A stretch of 64,000 bases of DNA from Eurosta solidaginis (Eukaryota; Arthropoda; Insecta; Diptera; Tephritidae). The stretch is from assembly GCF_040869045.1 (NCBI RefSeq), contig NC_090319.1, positions 304,842,998 through 304,906,997 of the forward strand. Reading direction: 5' to 3'. Below the pieces are notes generated by a model. The model did not search any database. It was not told the origin of the DNA and was given only the letters and a program-made list of their open reading frames with translations. Each line of letters opens with the position of its first letter. Positions within the stretch are counted from its first letter, which is position 1. The position numbers and the translations under genes were made by a program. This document shows, piece by piece, positions 12,059 to 24,500 of the stretch.

Positions 12059-12420
12059 ATACTATTTGGGTTTTTTTTTACTTTATTTTGGTTTGCTACT
12101 TTTTTACTACCTTAGTAAGGTAATCTGCGGAAAAAAGTCAAACTCCATATATCTCCTCATTGGAAACGAGGACATGAAGAAAACATTAAAGAAACCAGAG
12201 GAAACTGGAAGAAAAAGTAGAGGAAGTTGAGGGAAGTCTGAAAAGTAAAAAGAACAAGAAGACGGAAAATGAGAGTAAAAGAAGAATAAGAGTTATGGCT
12301 TGATACAAAGAGAATAATGCATCATGGTCCAAACTAAACAGTTACTTTGAACTGATTTCATACAAGTGATTTTCCAGATATTCTCAAACTTTTTATTTTT
12401 TTTTCTTTTTGTTTTAACAG

Positions 12421-12585
12421 GACGAGGGTTGGAAACTAAACCGAACAAACTATTATCAAGAAGGATGGCTGGCTACAGGCAACATACGCGGCATTGTCGG
12501 AGTAACATTTACCACATCGCACTGTCGTCGAAATATGGACTTTCCTCCGCGCACCAATTATAACTTACGTGGGCATCGATCAGAT
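12421..12585 (+). CDS. Tusp: Tusp coding exon A: start of the WD40 region
   Basis: The acceptor gttttaacag precedes GAC GAG GGT TGG, and the donor gtaagt follows GAT at 12585. The 55 codons include [24 protein letters not shown] and YNLRGHRSD, a signature of the TULP4 N-terminal WD repeat. The exon has no start codon and begins mid-protein, so at least one upstream coding exon is missing from the window. Phase 0 at the 5' side is the only frame without stops that fits. Confidence 0.92.
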
Positions 12586-15500
12586 GTAAGTAAATTAAAA
12601 ATCCACTTTTTGTTTAGGAGTCTTGTTGGAATTATGTCTGGACTTTAAAATAAACAGGATATTTTCGAAAAAATTTCGCATTGTCTTGGGATTAGTTTAA
12701 CATATTTTCGCCATGATTTTGGTACTGTTCTTTGAAAAATTCAGGTTATCTCTGATTAACTTCGTAACTATTTCGGAATTAAATTGGATACTATTTCAGG
12801 AATTAAATCGGAACCAATTCGGTACTTCTTGTGGACGTTTCCCGAAGCATACCAGAAATATTTTAGCACCATTTCGGTATTGATCGGAATTGTTTGAAGA
12901 CGCGTTAGCGAGGGCGAGTACTGAAGAATGATGAGCTGTACGAGCTTTACGCAGAAATCAATATAGGCCAGGTGGAAAACGATTTAAACTCCCTTGGTGT
13001 TACCAATTGGCGCCGGTTGGCAAAGAGAAGAAGCGACTGTCGCGCCTTGTTGGACGGCCATAACCGTTTAAACTGTTAAACGTCAATTAAGTAAGTAATA
13101 TAGACCAGCGAATTAAAACGCAGCGGCTACGCTGGCTAGGTCATATTATACGTATGAAAGGAGCATCATTCCTGCTGAAAAAGTATTTTTATCAGAACCC
13201 GCCTATGGAAGCAGAGAAAGATGGCGGCATTTACTCCGCTGGAAGGACCAGGTGGAAAAATATTTTATTTCCCTTACTGTGCCAATTAGCGCCAGCTAAC
13301 CCACTTGTTGGACGGCCGTAATCGTTTAAACGGCTAGCGCCAAAAAAGTACGTACGAAACTACTTTCCGCTTTGAAGTACCTGCCACCAGGGCAGTGTCA
13401 GGAGGAGGATGGCAGCTGCATATGAGACGATCCACCGTCTTTTCCTCTATTGGGCATTCGTAGCCTACCGATAAGACAGTGCTCAGCTAATCCTCATGCA
13501 AATGTGGAAATTGTATCGGTTCTCTGGGGTCGTCTGTTGAAGAGTTCATCGTCAGCTTAGTGTTAGTTCAGAATGGAATGTGTGTGAGCCAAGGGATTTT
13601 ATAGCCATTGCCTGTCGCTTAAAATAAAGATTTCCTTAGCTAAAGCGCGTTTTCCTATCCAAATAGCGCTTTCCAGGAAACCTTATATTTCTGCCTGGAT
13701 GACGCTACAATGATTAGGTAGTCTGAAAAAGAAACAGAGGTCTCGGTCCTATGAACTGACACCTTGTTTTTGTTGTTGTTGTAGCGATAAGGACACTCCC
13801 CGAAGACCTTGGGAAGTGTTAGCGATGTTGATGGTCCTTTACCGGATGCAGATCCGGTACGTTCCGGTAACAAGCACCATTAAGGTACTAGCCCGACCAT
13901 CTCGGGAACGATTTGGTATGACCACATGAAAACTTCTAAGCCAACCCGCTGGGGTAAGACACCTTCTTCAACCCTACCGTTAAACTTGGAACCGTCGGTG
14001 TATTTAAAAATGCTGCCACAGCAGCGAAGGACCGAACTACATATTTAGCAAGCTATAGTGTGCTTTGCTTTTACTACTCCAGCTGGACGACTTTTTGAAA
14101 CGCAGGGATGACTTTGCCTCTGCACGGTCCAAGGGCAGGATTAGAAAATGATCTTACCTTGATCATATTGGGTTTTTACATTTTTCTCCGCAAATTTCGA
14201 TTACCCTATAAAGCGATATGAGTCGAACAGGTGCAGTATGAATCCATCTACATATATTGGGAGTTCCCAATTTCCGCCAATGGCTCTTTGGCACGTGAAT
14301 AATGCCAATGTACGCTTTCTTTTCTCACTGAAAGACGTTATCCTTCCAGCTCATCTTTTTTTGACCTTAACGTTCAGATTAAGGCGCACACCATTTAGTT
14401 TGGAAGGTTTACCGGTGGTCTGTTGTACCATTTAGTGCGTAAGACAACCTCAACTTTATCGTAATTAACGCTGAGTGCGCACCGGGAGGCCTACAATGAA
14501 ACCTCTCGCAATGCATCAAGGCACATAAAGTTAGAGGGAATCTTCCTCTCTAAGCAATAGCTGGGCTATTTGCACATTCCACAATCTGCGCAATACCATA
14601 ATATATTTCATTTACCTTTGATGTTGATAGCCAGATCTGGTAGTAAGGAATTTGTTAACTATCCTCTCCAGGGTCTTGATCTAACTAATCGGTGTGTAGT
14701 CCTTTGGCTCATAATAAGAATCTTTCCCAAAAATACAAATGACACTTCTCCATTGGGAGCCAAACAGCCGGTACATATATGATGCAGTCAGTTAGATCTT
14801 TCCGGAAACACATCCGAAATATTTTTGGATCATCTTGGTATTATTTCTGGATTTTTTGAAGACCCTTTTAGGGGTTTTTTGCTATTAGCTTTGCATTGCG
14901 AACCATTTTGAGACTTCTGCATTATTTTAAAAAAACATCATCGAATTTTTATATGTAGGTTTGTTATAAATAAATATAAAATAAACCGACAATAAAAAGT
15001 TATTGGTTTGCTGTCGAAGTATCATCCCATTTTCGTTGAAAACTACTTATATTTTCGAGTCATCGATTTGCTATGGCTTGTCATCAATACCTTAACCATT
15101 AGTTATCGATAACAACATATGTATATCTGCCTGCTACTGACGATTTATCGGTTTGTTATCAATTACTTGTAGGTTTCTTATCGAGAAGTTATCGGATTGC
15201 TATGTGTTCGCTATATTTTTATTATCAACGGGTTTTCAGCGTGTTCTTTATTTTGATGGCGAGCTGTCGGTTTGTATCGATAACAACCGTTATAGACGAG
15301 TTCCCGTTTTGTTATCGGTTGACGGAGCAGACAGATTCTACGCTTTACTTATCTTTAGTACAAACAATTTATTGTTCATTTTCAGGTTATATTGGTCAAA
15401 TGGAATGAACCATATCAAAAATTGGCTTCATGTGACAGTTCTGGCATCATATTTGTTTGGATAAAATACGAAGGTCGATGGTCCATCGAACTGATTAACG

Positions 15501-18500
15501 ATCGCAACACACCTGTAACATATTTCTCTTGGTCCCATGATGGACGTATGGCACTCATATGTTATCAAGATGGATTCGTGCTGGTTGGGTCGGTGGCTGG
15601 CCAAAGATATTGGTCGTCAATGCTGAATTTGGAATCAACCATTACATGTGGCATTTGGACGCCAGACGATCAGCAAGTATATTTTGGCACAACACAAGGG
15701 CAAGTGATCGTTATGGATGTGCATGGAGCGATGGTGTCGCAGGTGCAACTTTGTAATGATGTTGGTATAACTTCAATGGCATGGTCTTGCGAAAAATTCA
15801 AAATGGAAGAGGGTGAAGAAGCTGAGCCAGGCGTAACCAATGCTGGTATGTTAAAAATTACCGATTTATTTGCATGTTCGTTTCACTTTTACTAAGAATT
15901 TATGTTTTGTTGTACAATTTCCTTCTCTCTAGCTAAGCGTTCGTTTGTATTGGCCGTTAGCTTTAAAAATGGTTTTATTTACTTACTAAAATCATTCGAT
16001 GATGTATCACCTGCGCATATAAATACTGGACTAAATGGCAGTTTAGGGTTGGTTATGGAATGGAGTAATTCGCGTGAGCTGCTTGCAGTCGCCGGCACTT
16101 CACAAACTTCAATAAATATGTTAGATCAGCAGGGTGCTCCACTTTATGAAAATCTTTTAAAGTTTTACACCGAATCTGGTAATATCCTATACCAAACACG
16201 CCTACCAAATGTCTCTTCTCCGGTATCCGCTCTCACGTGGGGTCACAACGACAAACGTTTATTTGTGGCAACTGGAACACAAGTGCATATAGCATGGGTA
16301 TCGAGACGTGTGGCATCACTGCAACTTTTATGTCGACTTCAAATACAAGCGAGTATCGGTTCGGAGCGTACATTGCCTTTGTTGCCGCTGCCGTCGAGAA
16401 TTAGAAATCTTATTGGCAATCTTTTTGCTCAAACTATAAGAGTAAGTTCATGGGTATATCGAGTATCTTAGGGGTTGTTTCCCCAATACGCTGTTAAACG
16501 TTTAGCCTAAATTATTTGACAGAAATGTAAAGCATTTCTGAAAACAAAGTTTCAGAAGACATTAACCCATGATTCAATTACTAGAGGTTTGTTTTCCAAT
16601 GATGACAGAACTTTAGCACTCCCAAATTGAAAAATCTGGACGGGTTGCTTTTACGAAGTAAGCAAAACGGGGAATAATTCAATTGCCTTTGGCGAAAATT
16701 GTAGTAGAAAAGTACCGTTAGTAGTATATTAGTAGTGATAATACGGTACGTTTGAGACTAGCCGATAATAAAAAGTAAAATGCCCGCAATCTGGCTATGG
16801 TACATGATTTCTGAAGGCTTTTAGATGATATTAAAGCGTAAATGAAAATCATCCGATCGGCCGTTTTTTTCTTAGGTTGAAAAAAGTAAATTTTTTTATA
16901 ATCGGGTTCAAAATAATACATAAATAACAATCTCTAGTTCAAATATCGTCGGTACAATGCCAAAGTCACGAATGTGCCATTTTTGCTTAAAAGAAATATT
17001 ATATATGTCAAATTTTGCAAAGCCAAAACGAGTGTGCATTTTTTTGAAAAAAAAAAATTTTAAATTAACATTTTTCAATTAGCATTACTTAGTTGGTTTA
17101 CAAAAGTAAACCTCCCAATAGTTGTTGTTGTTGTTGTTGTTGTAGCAGTGCTTCGCCCCACCCTAACAGCCCTCACAAATTGTCATCAATATCCTCTAAC
17201 GGGAGTCCGAAGAAACTTGCTGTTTCAACAGGGGTGGACCATAATGAAAGGGGTCTTAGAGGCGTTAGATCCACAATACAATTAAAGAGGTGGTTGGTGT
17301 CAAGTGGGAACAAATTGCAAGCGGGGCATACATTTTGTATGTCGGGGTCAATTCTGGATAGGTAAGAGATTAACCTGTCACAGTATCCAGAACGAAGTTG
17401 AGCTAGAGTGACTCGCGTTTCCCTGGTGAGAATGCGTTCCTCTTCCGCAAGTTTTGGGTACTGTTCTTTGAGTACTGGATTCACCGGTCAATTCCTGGCA
17501 TAACGGTCCGACGCCTGTTTGTGGAGTTCACCAAGGACCTGCTTGTGTTTTTTTTGCTTCATACGGCTGAGTTCTCAGGTGCCGTATTTCCTCAAAATTC
17601 TTACGGAGATGATTCCTTAAGCTCCTAGGCGGTATTGGCTCATCAATCAGATGTCTGTTGGGATGCTCGGGTTTCTGGGTATTCAACAGGAACTATTTGG
17701 TTAGCATCTCATTTCTCTCCCTGATGGGGAGTATTCTCGCCTCATTATGTAGATGGTGTTCTAGGGACATAAGAAGACAGCCCGTGGCGATTCTGAGAGC
17801 AGTATTTTGGCAGGCCTGTAGTTTCTTCCAGTGGGTAATTTTTAGGCTTGGCGACCATATGGGTTACGCGTAGCACGCAATCGGCTGGCCAATTGCTTTG
17901 TATGTGGTAATGAGCGTTTCTTCGTCTTTTCCCCAAGTACTGCCAGCAAGGGATTTGAGGATTTTATTACGGCTCTGGATTTTCGGAACAATTGCGGCTG
18001 CGTGCTCACCAAAATGTAGATCCTGATCAAACGTCACACCCATGATTTTTGGGGTGTAGGATAGTCGGTAGCGTAGTGCATCGACGTGGATGTTCAAAAT
18101 GGTCGACATTTGGGACGTCCATGTTGTAAATAAGGTCGCGGAAGATTTAGTCGGTGATAATGCCAGGTTTCGCGAGGCGAAAAACTGGAGAGATCGGGGA
18201 GGTAGCCGTTTATTCTGTTGGAAAGCTCATCGATCTGTGGGCCTGTGGCCATTATTGTGCAGTCATCGGCGTAGGAAACGATAGTAACTCCTTCTGGTGG
18301 CGAAGGTAGCTTAGATATGTAGAAATTAAACAAAAGTGAGGATAGGATACCACCCTGTGGCACCCCTGTTTTAATTCTTCTTGGTTTTGATGTTTCATTT
18401 CTAAATTGCACCGATGCCTGCCGACCACCCAGATAATTTGCGGTCCACCTTTCAAGACATGGGGGAAGGGTAGACCCTTCCAGGTCTTGCAGTAACGTGC

Positions 18501-21500
18501 CATGGTTGACCGTATCAAAAGCTTTTGATAGGTCTAGCGCTACGAGTACTGTTCTATGGTGGGGGTTTTGATTTAAACCGCAATTTATCTGGGTGCTGAT
18601 GGCATTTAGCGCGGTGGTGGTGCTATGGAGTTTTCTGGAGTTTCCCAATAGTGGTTTAAATATACAAAATTAAATCTCTATTAAGTAAATCTATATTTTT
18701 AACAATGCCTTCAAGGTTTGAAACGCGTTTTTCACAAAACATCAAATATGCACATTCGTGACATTGGCATTGGACTGACGATATGCAGAAATATACATTG
18801 CTTAAGTATTATTTTTATAAAGATAACACTAATTTTACCGTTAATTAAAATATGTGAACAGTAAGCCTGGAGTATTTAGTTCAGGCATGCTTAACGAACG
18901 AAACGATATCATTTCGTTACGATAATCAACGCTAATAAACGAAACGAAATCACTTCGTTTCGTTTATTAACGTTAAGATCGTCAAATTAACGTTAATTTG
19001 ACGTTATCATTTAACGTTAATTTGACGTTCTTAACGTTAATAAACGAAACGAAGTGATTTCGTTTCGTTTATTAGCGTTGATTTTCGTAACGAAATGATA
19101 TCGTTTCGTTCGTTAAGCATGCCTGATTTAGTTTGTTTACGATTATTTTAGTATAAGCCGAGGCTCCATGTATGTGGATGCTACATTCAGTGTACTAATT
19201 GCTTGCTTATCCATCGTATTAGAATTAAAGTAATCGCGTATAAAAAAAAACTGTCACTTATCGCACGCTGAAAATCGGTTGAAACTGTGCTTATTGTGTA
19301 AACTAATGAAAAAGAATTTTTGAAATAACTGTTACTTTGGAACAGAAAGAAACGAAAATGTAGTGTATAGGAACAGTGACGAGCGGTCGCCGAAAGCATT
19401 GTGTGGAAATTGTAGAAACAAGTTGTACCTGAAGAAAAAAAGTGACAATGAAACATCTGTAAGTTACCCGATTATTCCGACTACCATATTCCGTGTAACA
19501 CTCGGTCAGGATATGTCGCGAAAGATATGTCTCAAATAAGTACTGATTTTCGACTGTACAATTTGTACACTTGGTATTGCTCGGTCTCTGCGTATGTCAA
19601 CAAGAAAAAGAAAAATAATCGAACCAAACTTCAAAGAAAAGTTACAAATGTTAGATCATTAACTTGATTCTCATTTCGATATTAAAAAGTTCCAGTTTAC
19701 TGTATCGAAAAAGGAAAAGAGTCTGTTGTTGAATAAGAACTTGTATTTTGCAAGAATGTGCAGAAACTCATCAAGGACGTTAAAACAAGCCGAGGAGTAG
19801 CTAATGTACACTTGAAATTGGGTGCAGATAGTGGTGGGGGATTCCTTAAAATAATCTTATTGATTCAGTCGTATGATCAAGATTCATTGGGCAAAAAAAT
19901 CAGCAGTGACAGTCGAACACTACTAGGAAGTGTTGGAAAATTTTTAAAATATTCGGGAGTGAATAAGTTGTTATTAATTGGATTAACGGAGTTTTCTGAA
20001 GAAAACTATAATAATTTATCTGTTTTATGGAATTTGTTACTATTCATGGATAAATTGCAGCTGATTCAAAACTAACAAACATTTTAGTTTGATTAATACC
20101 GCATAGTAGCAGCTATCCGTGTACGTGGTATATTGCACCCAAAGATGAATTAGATCGTGTTGGAGAACTCCTAACTCTCGGAAGCTGCATGTCAAACTTC
20201 GAAGTATGGAAAAATAGTGTTAGCCAAAAAAATTTGCAAAAATTATTATAAAATGCTCACATTCCCCTATGATTTCAGACAACAAAGATAAATTAATAAT
20301 TGATTTAATTGCACCTCCAGAATTACATTTGTTGATAGGTGTCATAAACTACCTATTTGATAACATGCATAAAAACTTTCAAGGCATTGCTGAACTGTGG
20401 GGAAAAAAATGCAATGTAAGACGACAGATAATGTATGGAAATTCAGGCTTTTCCGGAAACCCTTGCAAGGTTTTGCTTAACAAAGTTGATATTCTACGTC
20501 AGCTTTGTGAACAAACGAACAGTTTTAGCTGCATGAAGTATGTCAAATGTGCAGATTTTAATAATGTTGTTGATTCTTGTTTTTCCACTGAAAGAAAAGC
20601 TACCTACAGCCAAAACATTTCTATATTTCGAGTCACCTACAAAGATCTACTAGGTATCAATGTCAAAAGTTCACGCCACGAGAGAAGATTTTTGTAAAAG
20701 ACATGTCAAAGGTTCGGGTTTTTTCTCGGAACAAGTCGAATCTGCTCATGCTGACTTAAAAAACATTTGGATGAAATACGAAGTTCAGAAAACTAATGAT
20801 AGGTATTCTGATATTTGTTAAAGGCCGTTTGTGAATATAATAGCAGACATCTGTAACGTTATTTATTGCCTACGAAATGATGTAAAATATTTTCAATAAT
20901 GATACAATATATATTAAAATAAAGTAAATGTAAGGCGCGATAACCTCCGAAGAGATCTAAGGCCGAGCTTTTCTTCCAATTTGCGTCGTGCTCCTCTTGA
21001 TTTTCCCTACAAATTGGCCGGACCGGACCTACATGTTTTATGCCGACTCCGAACGGCATCTGCAAGGCAGATGAGTTTTCACTGAGAGCTTTTCATGGCA
21101 GAAATACACCCGGAGCGCTTGCCAAACACTACCGAGGGGCGACCCCGCTTAGACAAATTTTCTTCTAATTTAAAAACCTTATTTCTAAAATTTTTGATGT
21201 TGCTTTGTCCGGGGTACGAACCCAGGGCATACGGTGTGGTAGGCGGAGCACGCTACCATCACACCACGGTGGCCGCACAATATATATTACATTTATAAAA
21301 ATAATGTTTAAACAATGTATATTTCTATTTATGTACTTTTTCACATTTATATAGTGATATGTAATCGCAATCGATGGAAATTTTGAAAAAAATAAATATT
21401 TTCTACTCGATTATAAAAAAATTACTTTTTTCAACCTAAGAAAAAACGGCCGATCAGATGATTTTCATTTACGCTTTAATATCATCTAATAGCCTTCAGA

Positions 21501-24500
21501 AATCATGCACCATAGCCAGATTGCGGGCATTTTACTTTTTATTATCGGCTAGTCTCAAAGCTACCGTGAACAGGTTTTGTGAGAAATAATTCATTTTCTA
21601 CTAAATATTTCCTGAATTGCTAAAGAGTTAAGTTTGTTTCGTCATTAATTCTGAATTGGTTTGAAGAATACCGTACGTTAGAATTTTATTCAAAAATACA
21701 CTATTTGCTTCAAAAACTCCCTATCTGAGCATAAGTTTAATGCAATTTGACATAAGAGGGAGTTAATGAAAAGCATTCTGAGATAAGGCGTTCTTCAATC
21801 TAATTCTAATATAGGACGTTTTTGTGACAAATCTTGAAATGGGACATTTTTTTTTAATATTTTGAGATAGGTCGTTCTTTGAACAGGCAGCCGACATGGG
21901 GTGATACGCCGCAATGAACTGACAAAAAAATAATAGAAAATGGCTTATTGTCTTAGAACTTTAAACTCCGGCCTTGACCTTGCCAGAAGAGTTAAGCATT
22001 TGTGCGGTCCTGCTACACAGGGAGTATTCACCTTTTTATTCAGAAATTTCGGAAAGCTCTTTTACGTTTAATTATTCATGGAAGTGTTCCGGATAAACCA
22101 AGGTCCGAATATATCAAATAAGTATATACATAATATTCCAAATATAAACCGATTCCACAAATTCTTAAACGGAGACGAATGTTCCGAACATACGGCATGA
22201 ATAAGTTATCATGCTCAATGAGTAAATTTCGTTATGGCATCTCCATTATTTACTAATGTCACGTTAATCGATTTACTATTCCGAATACTTTTAATGCCAT
22301 AAGTCGAACAAAAATTTGCCAATCCCTGTGAAATTTGGTAAGGTCATAGCTTCTATGACGGTAACTGTTTTCGAATGAAAATGGGCGAAATCGGTTGAAG
22401 CCACGACCAGTTTATACACAGTCGACCGTCTGTCCTTCCTCTTGGCCGTTAACATGATAACTTGAGCAACAATCGATACATTTTCACTAAATTTAGTTTA
22501 TGTACTTATCTGAAGTCACTTTATCTTGGTATTAAAAATGGAAGAAATCCGACTATGACTACGCCCACTTTTTCGATATCGAAAATTTCGAAAAATGAAA
22601 AAAATGCCATAATTCTATACCAAATACAAAAAAGGGGATGAAACATGGTGATTGGATTGGTTTTTTTAAGCAAAATTTAACTTTGGAAAAAAATTTGTAA
22701 AATGGATGTGACACCTACCATATTAAGTAGAAGAAAAAGAAAAAGTTCTGCAGAGCGAAACCAAAAGCCCTTGGAATCTTGGCAGGAATACTGTTCGTGG
22801 TATTACATATATAAATAAATTAGCGGTACCCGACAGATGATGTTCTGGGTCACCCACATTTTGGTCGATATCTCGAAAACGCCTTCACATATACAACTAA
22901 GGACCCTCATTCATACCTTTCATCGGCGGCCACCGTGGTGTGATTGTAGCGTGCTTCGCCTACCACACCGTATGCCCTGGGTTCACACCCCGGGCAAAGC
23001 AATATCAAAATTTTAGAAATAAGGTTTTTCAATTAGAAGAAAATTTTTCTAAGCGGGTTCACCCCTCGGCGCTCCGAGTGTATTTCTGCCATGAAAAGCT
23101 CTCAGTGAAAACTCATCTGCCTTGTAGATGCCGTTCGGAGTAGGGAAAATCAAGAGGAGCACGACGCAAATTGGATGAGAAGCTCGGCCTTAGATCTCTT
23201 CGGAGGTTATCGCGCCTTACATTTATTTTTGTTTATTTTTAATACCTTTCATTTGATACCCATATCGGACAAACATATTCCAGGGTTACCATAGGTTCAT
23301 TTTCCTACATGGTGATTTTCCTTTATTTTGTCTCCAAAGCTCTCAGCTGAGTATGTAATGTTCGGATACACCCGAACTTCGCCTTCCTTACTTCTTTGTA
23401 TTCGGGAATAGCCAGTCGGAAAAGCGTCCTTCCAATATGAGAATATTCAATGCTAAATGAGAAATCAACAAATTATAATGCATAGGAGCCATATGAAAAT
23501 GAGAAAGCGCTAGATGTAAATGCGAAAGCGTCATTTGGAAATGAGAATAGACAGGTGTAAAGGAATAAGCGTAAACTGAATAAGCTCATGCTTCAAATGG
23601 CCAAACGGAAGTGGTGCATTTAGCATCGTGCTCGCCATTGCCGATCCCTATTGAGACTCTCTAAGGAAAGGTAAAAACATAGCTGCACGGACACAACAAC
23701 AATTGGTGGACAAAACAAAGGGAACAGTAACTGAATGGCACTGGATGTAAGCATTCAATCATACAAAAAATCACCTCACTTTTAGATATTACCTTTTTAT
23801 ATTCTCAATTACAAATGACGCTTCCGCATTTTCCTTCGATGCCTTCCCATTTAGTGATACTTTTCAATTGACTTTACTCATTTACATCTAACGCTTTCTC
23901 GTTTACAACTGGAGATGGTGAAGATGGAGTGCTCTATGTATAGTTTTTTTGTACCCACCAGTTTTACAAAGTCGATAGACAAGATAACATGAGTAAAGAT
24001 TGGAAGTCCCTGTTATACGATGGGATTGGGCCTCGGCACATAAAAACTACTTCTAATAAAAATCAATCAATAGCCTCGCTTGAAAATTCTCTTGCTTGAT
24101 AATGACCATGGCAAACAATTTAAGGACTATATATTTGGTGGTATGTACGTGTAAGGGACGGTCGTAAAGACTAGTTAATATTTTTGTAAATGTCAAGGCT
24201 GTCATCATATCGTTGCAAGAAATACAATGGATTGGTCATGTGATTTTTTGGGATATGTGACGTGTACTGCAGTGGACATGAAAAAAGATTGGATCATATC
24301 CGTGACGTTTAATTGTTCAAATTATGCCGCCCTGCACTGTCGCGCATGCCTATAGACGGGCGTCTCTCCACGATCAGCATAAAAATGAGATTTTTCAACA
24401 TTTCATATACTTATGCCCGCTCCCTGTCATAAGAGGCTTAAAATGTTATGGAGGTAGGTGTGCCATGTAGGTTGATTAGGGTCACACTTAGGCCGGCTGG

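Larger units (their letters stand above)
16743..21567 (+). mobile_element. Decayed DNA transposon with ~160 bp inverted terminal repeats, superfamily uncertain
   Basis: The left arm 16743-16904 (acggtacgtttgagactagc...ttttttataatcg) is mirrored by 21408-21567 (cgattataaaaaa...gctagtctcaaagctaccgt) with few mismatches. Between them lie a transposase-like pseudogene (19372-20855) and three nested insertions: a LINE (17123-18642), a hAT-type MITE (18882-19125) and a SINE (20917-21276). Without these, the element is about 2.7 kb. No clear target duplication was found, so the exact ends could extend slightly outward: a further ttttctacta match is present on both sides. Confidence 0.65.

Noticed and set aside
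1..12420. The missing first coding exon of the TULP4-like gene
   Set aside because: I looked for a short coding stretch ahead of the exon A acceptor with a matching donor and found none that I could support. It is probably upstream of the window.
20917..23241. tRNA genes suggested by box-B-like ggttc sequences
   Set aside because: The surrounding sequence cannot form a full cloverleaf and is repeated with TSDs and tails, so these are tRNA-derived SINEs.
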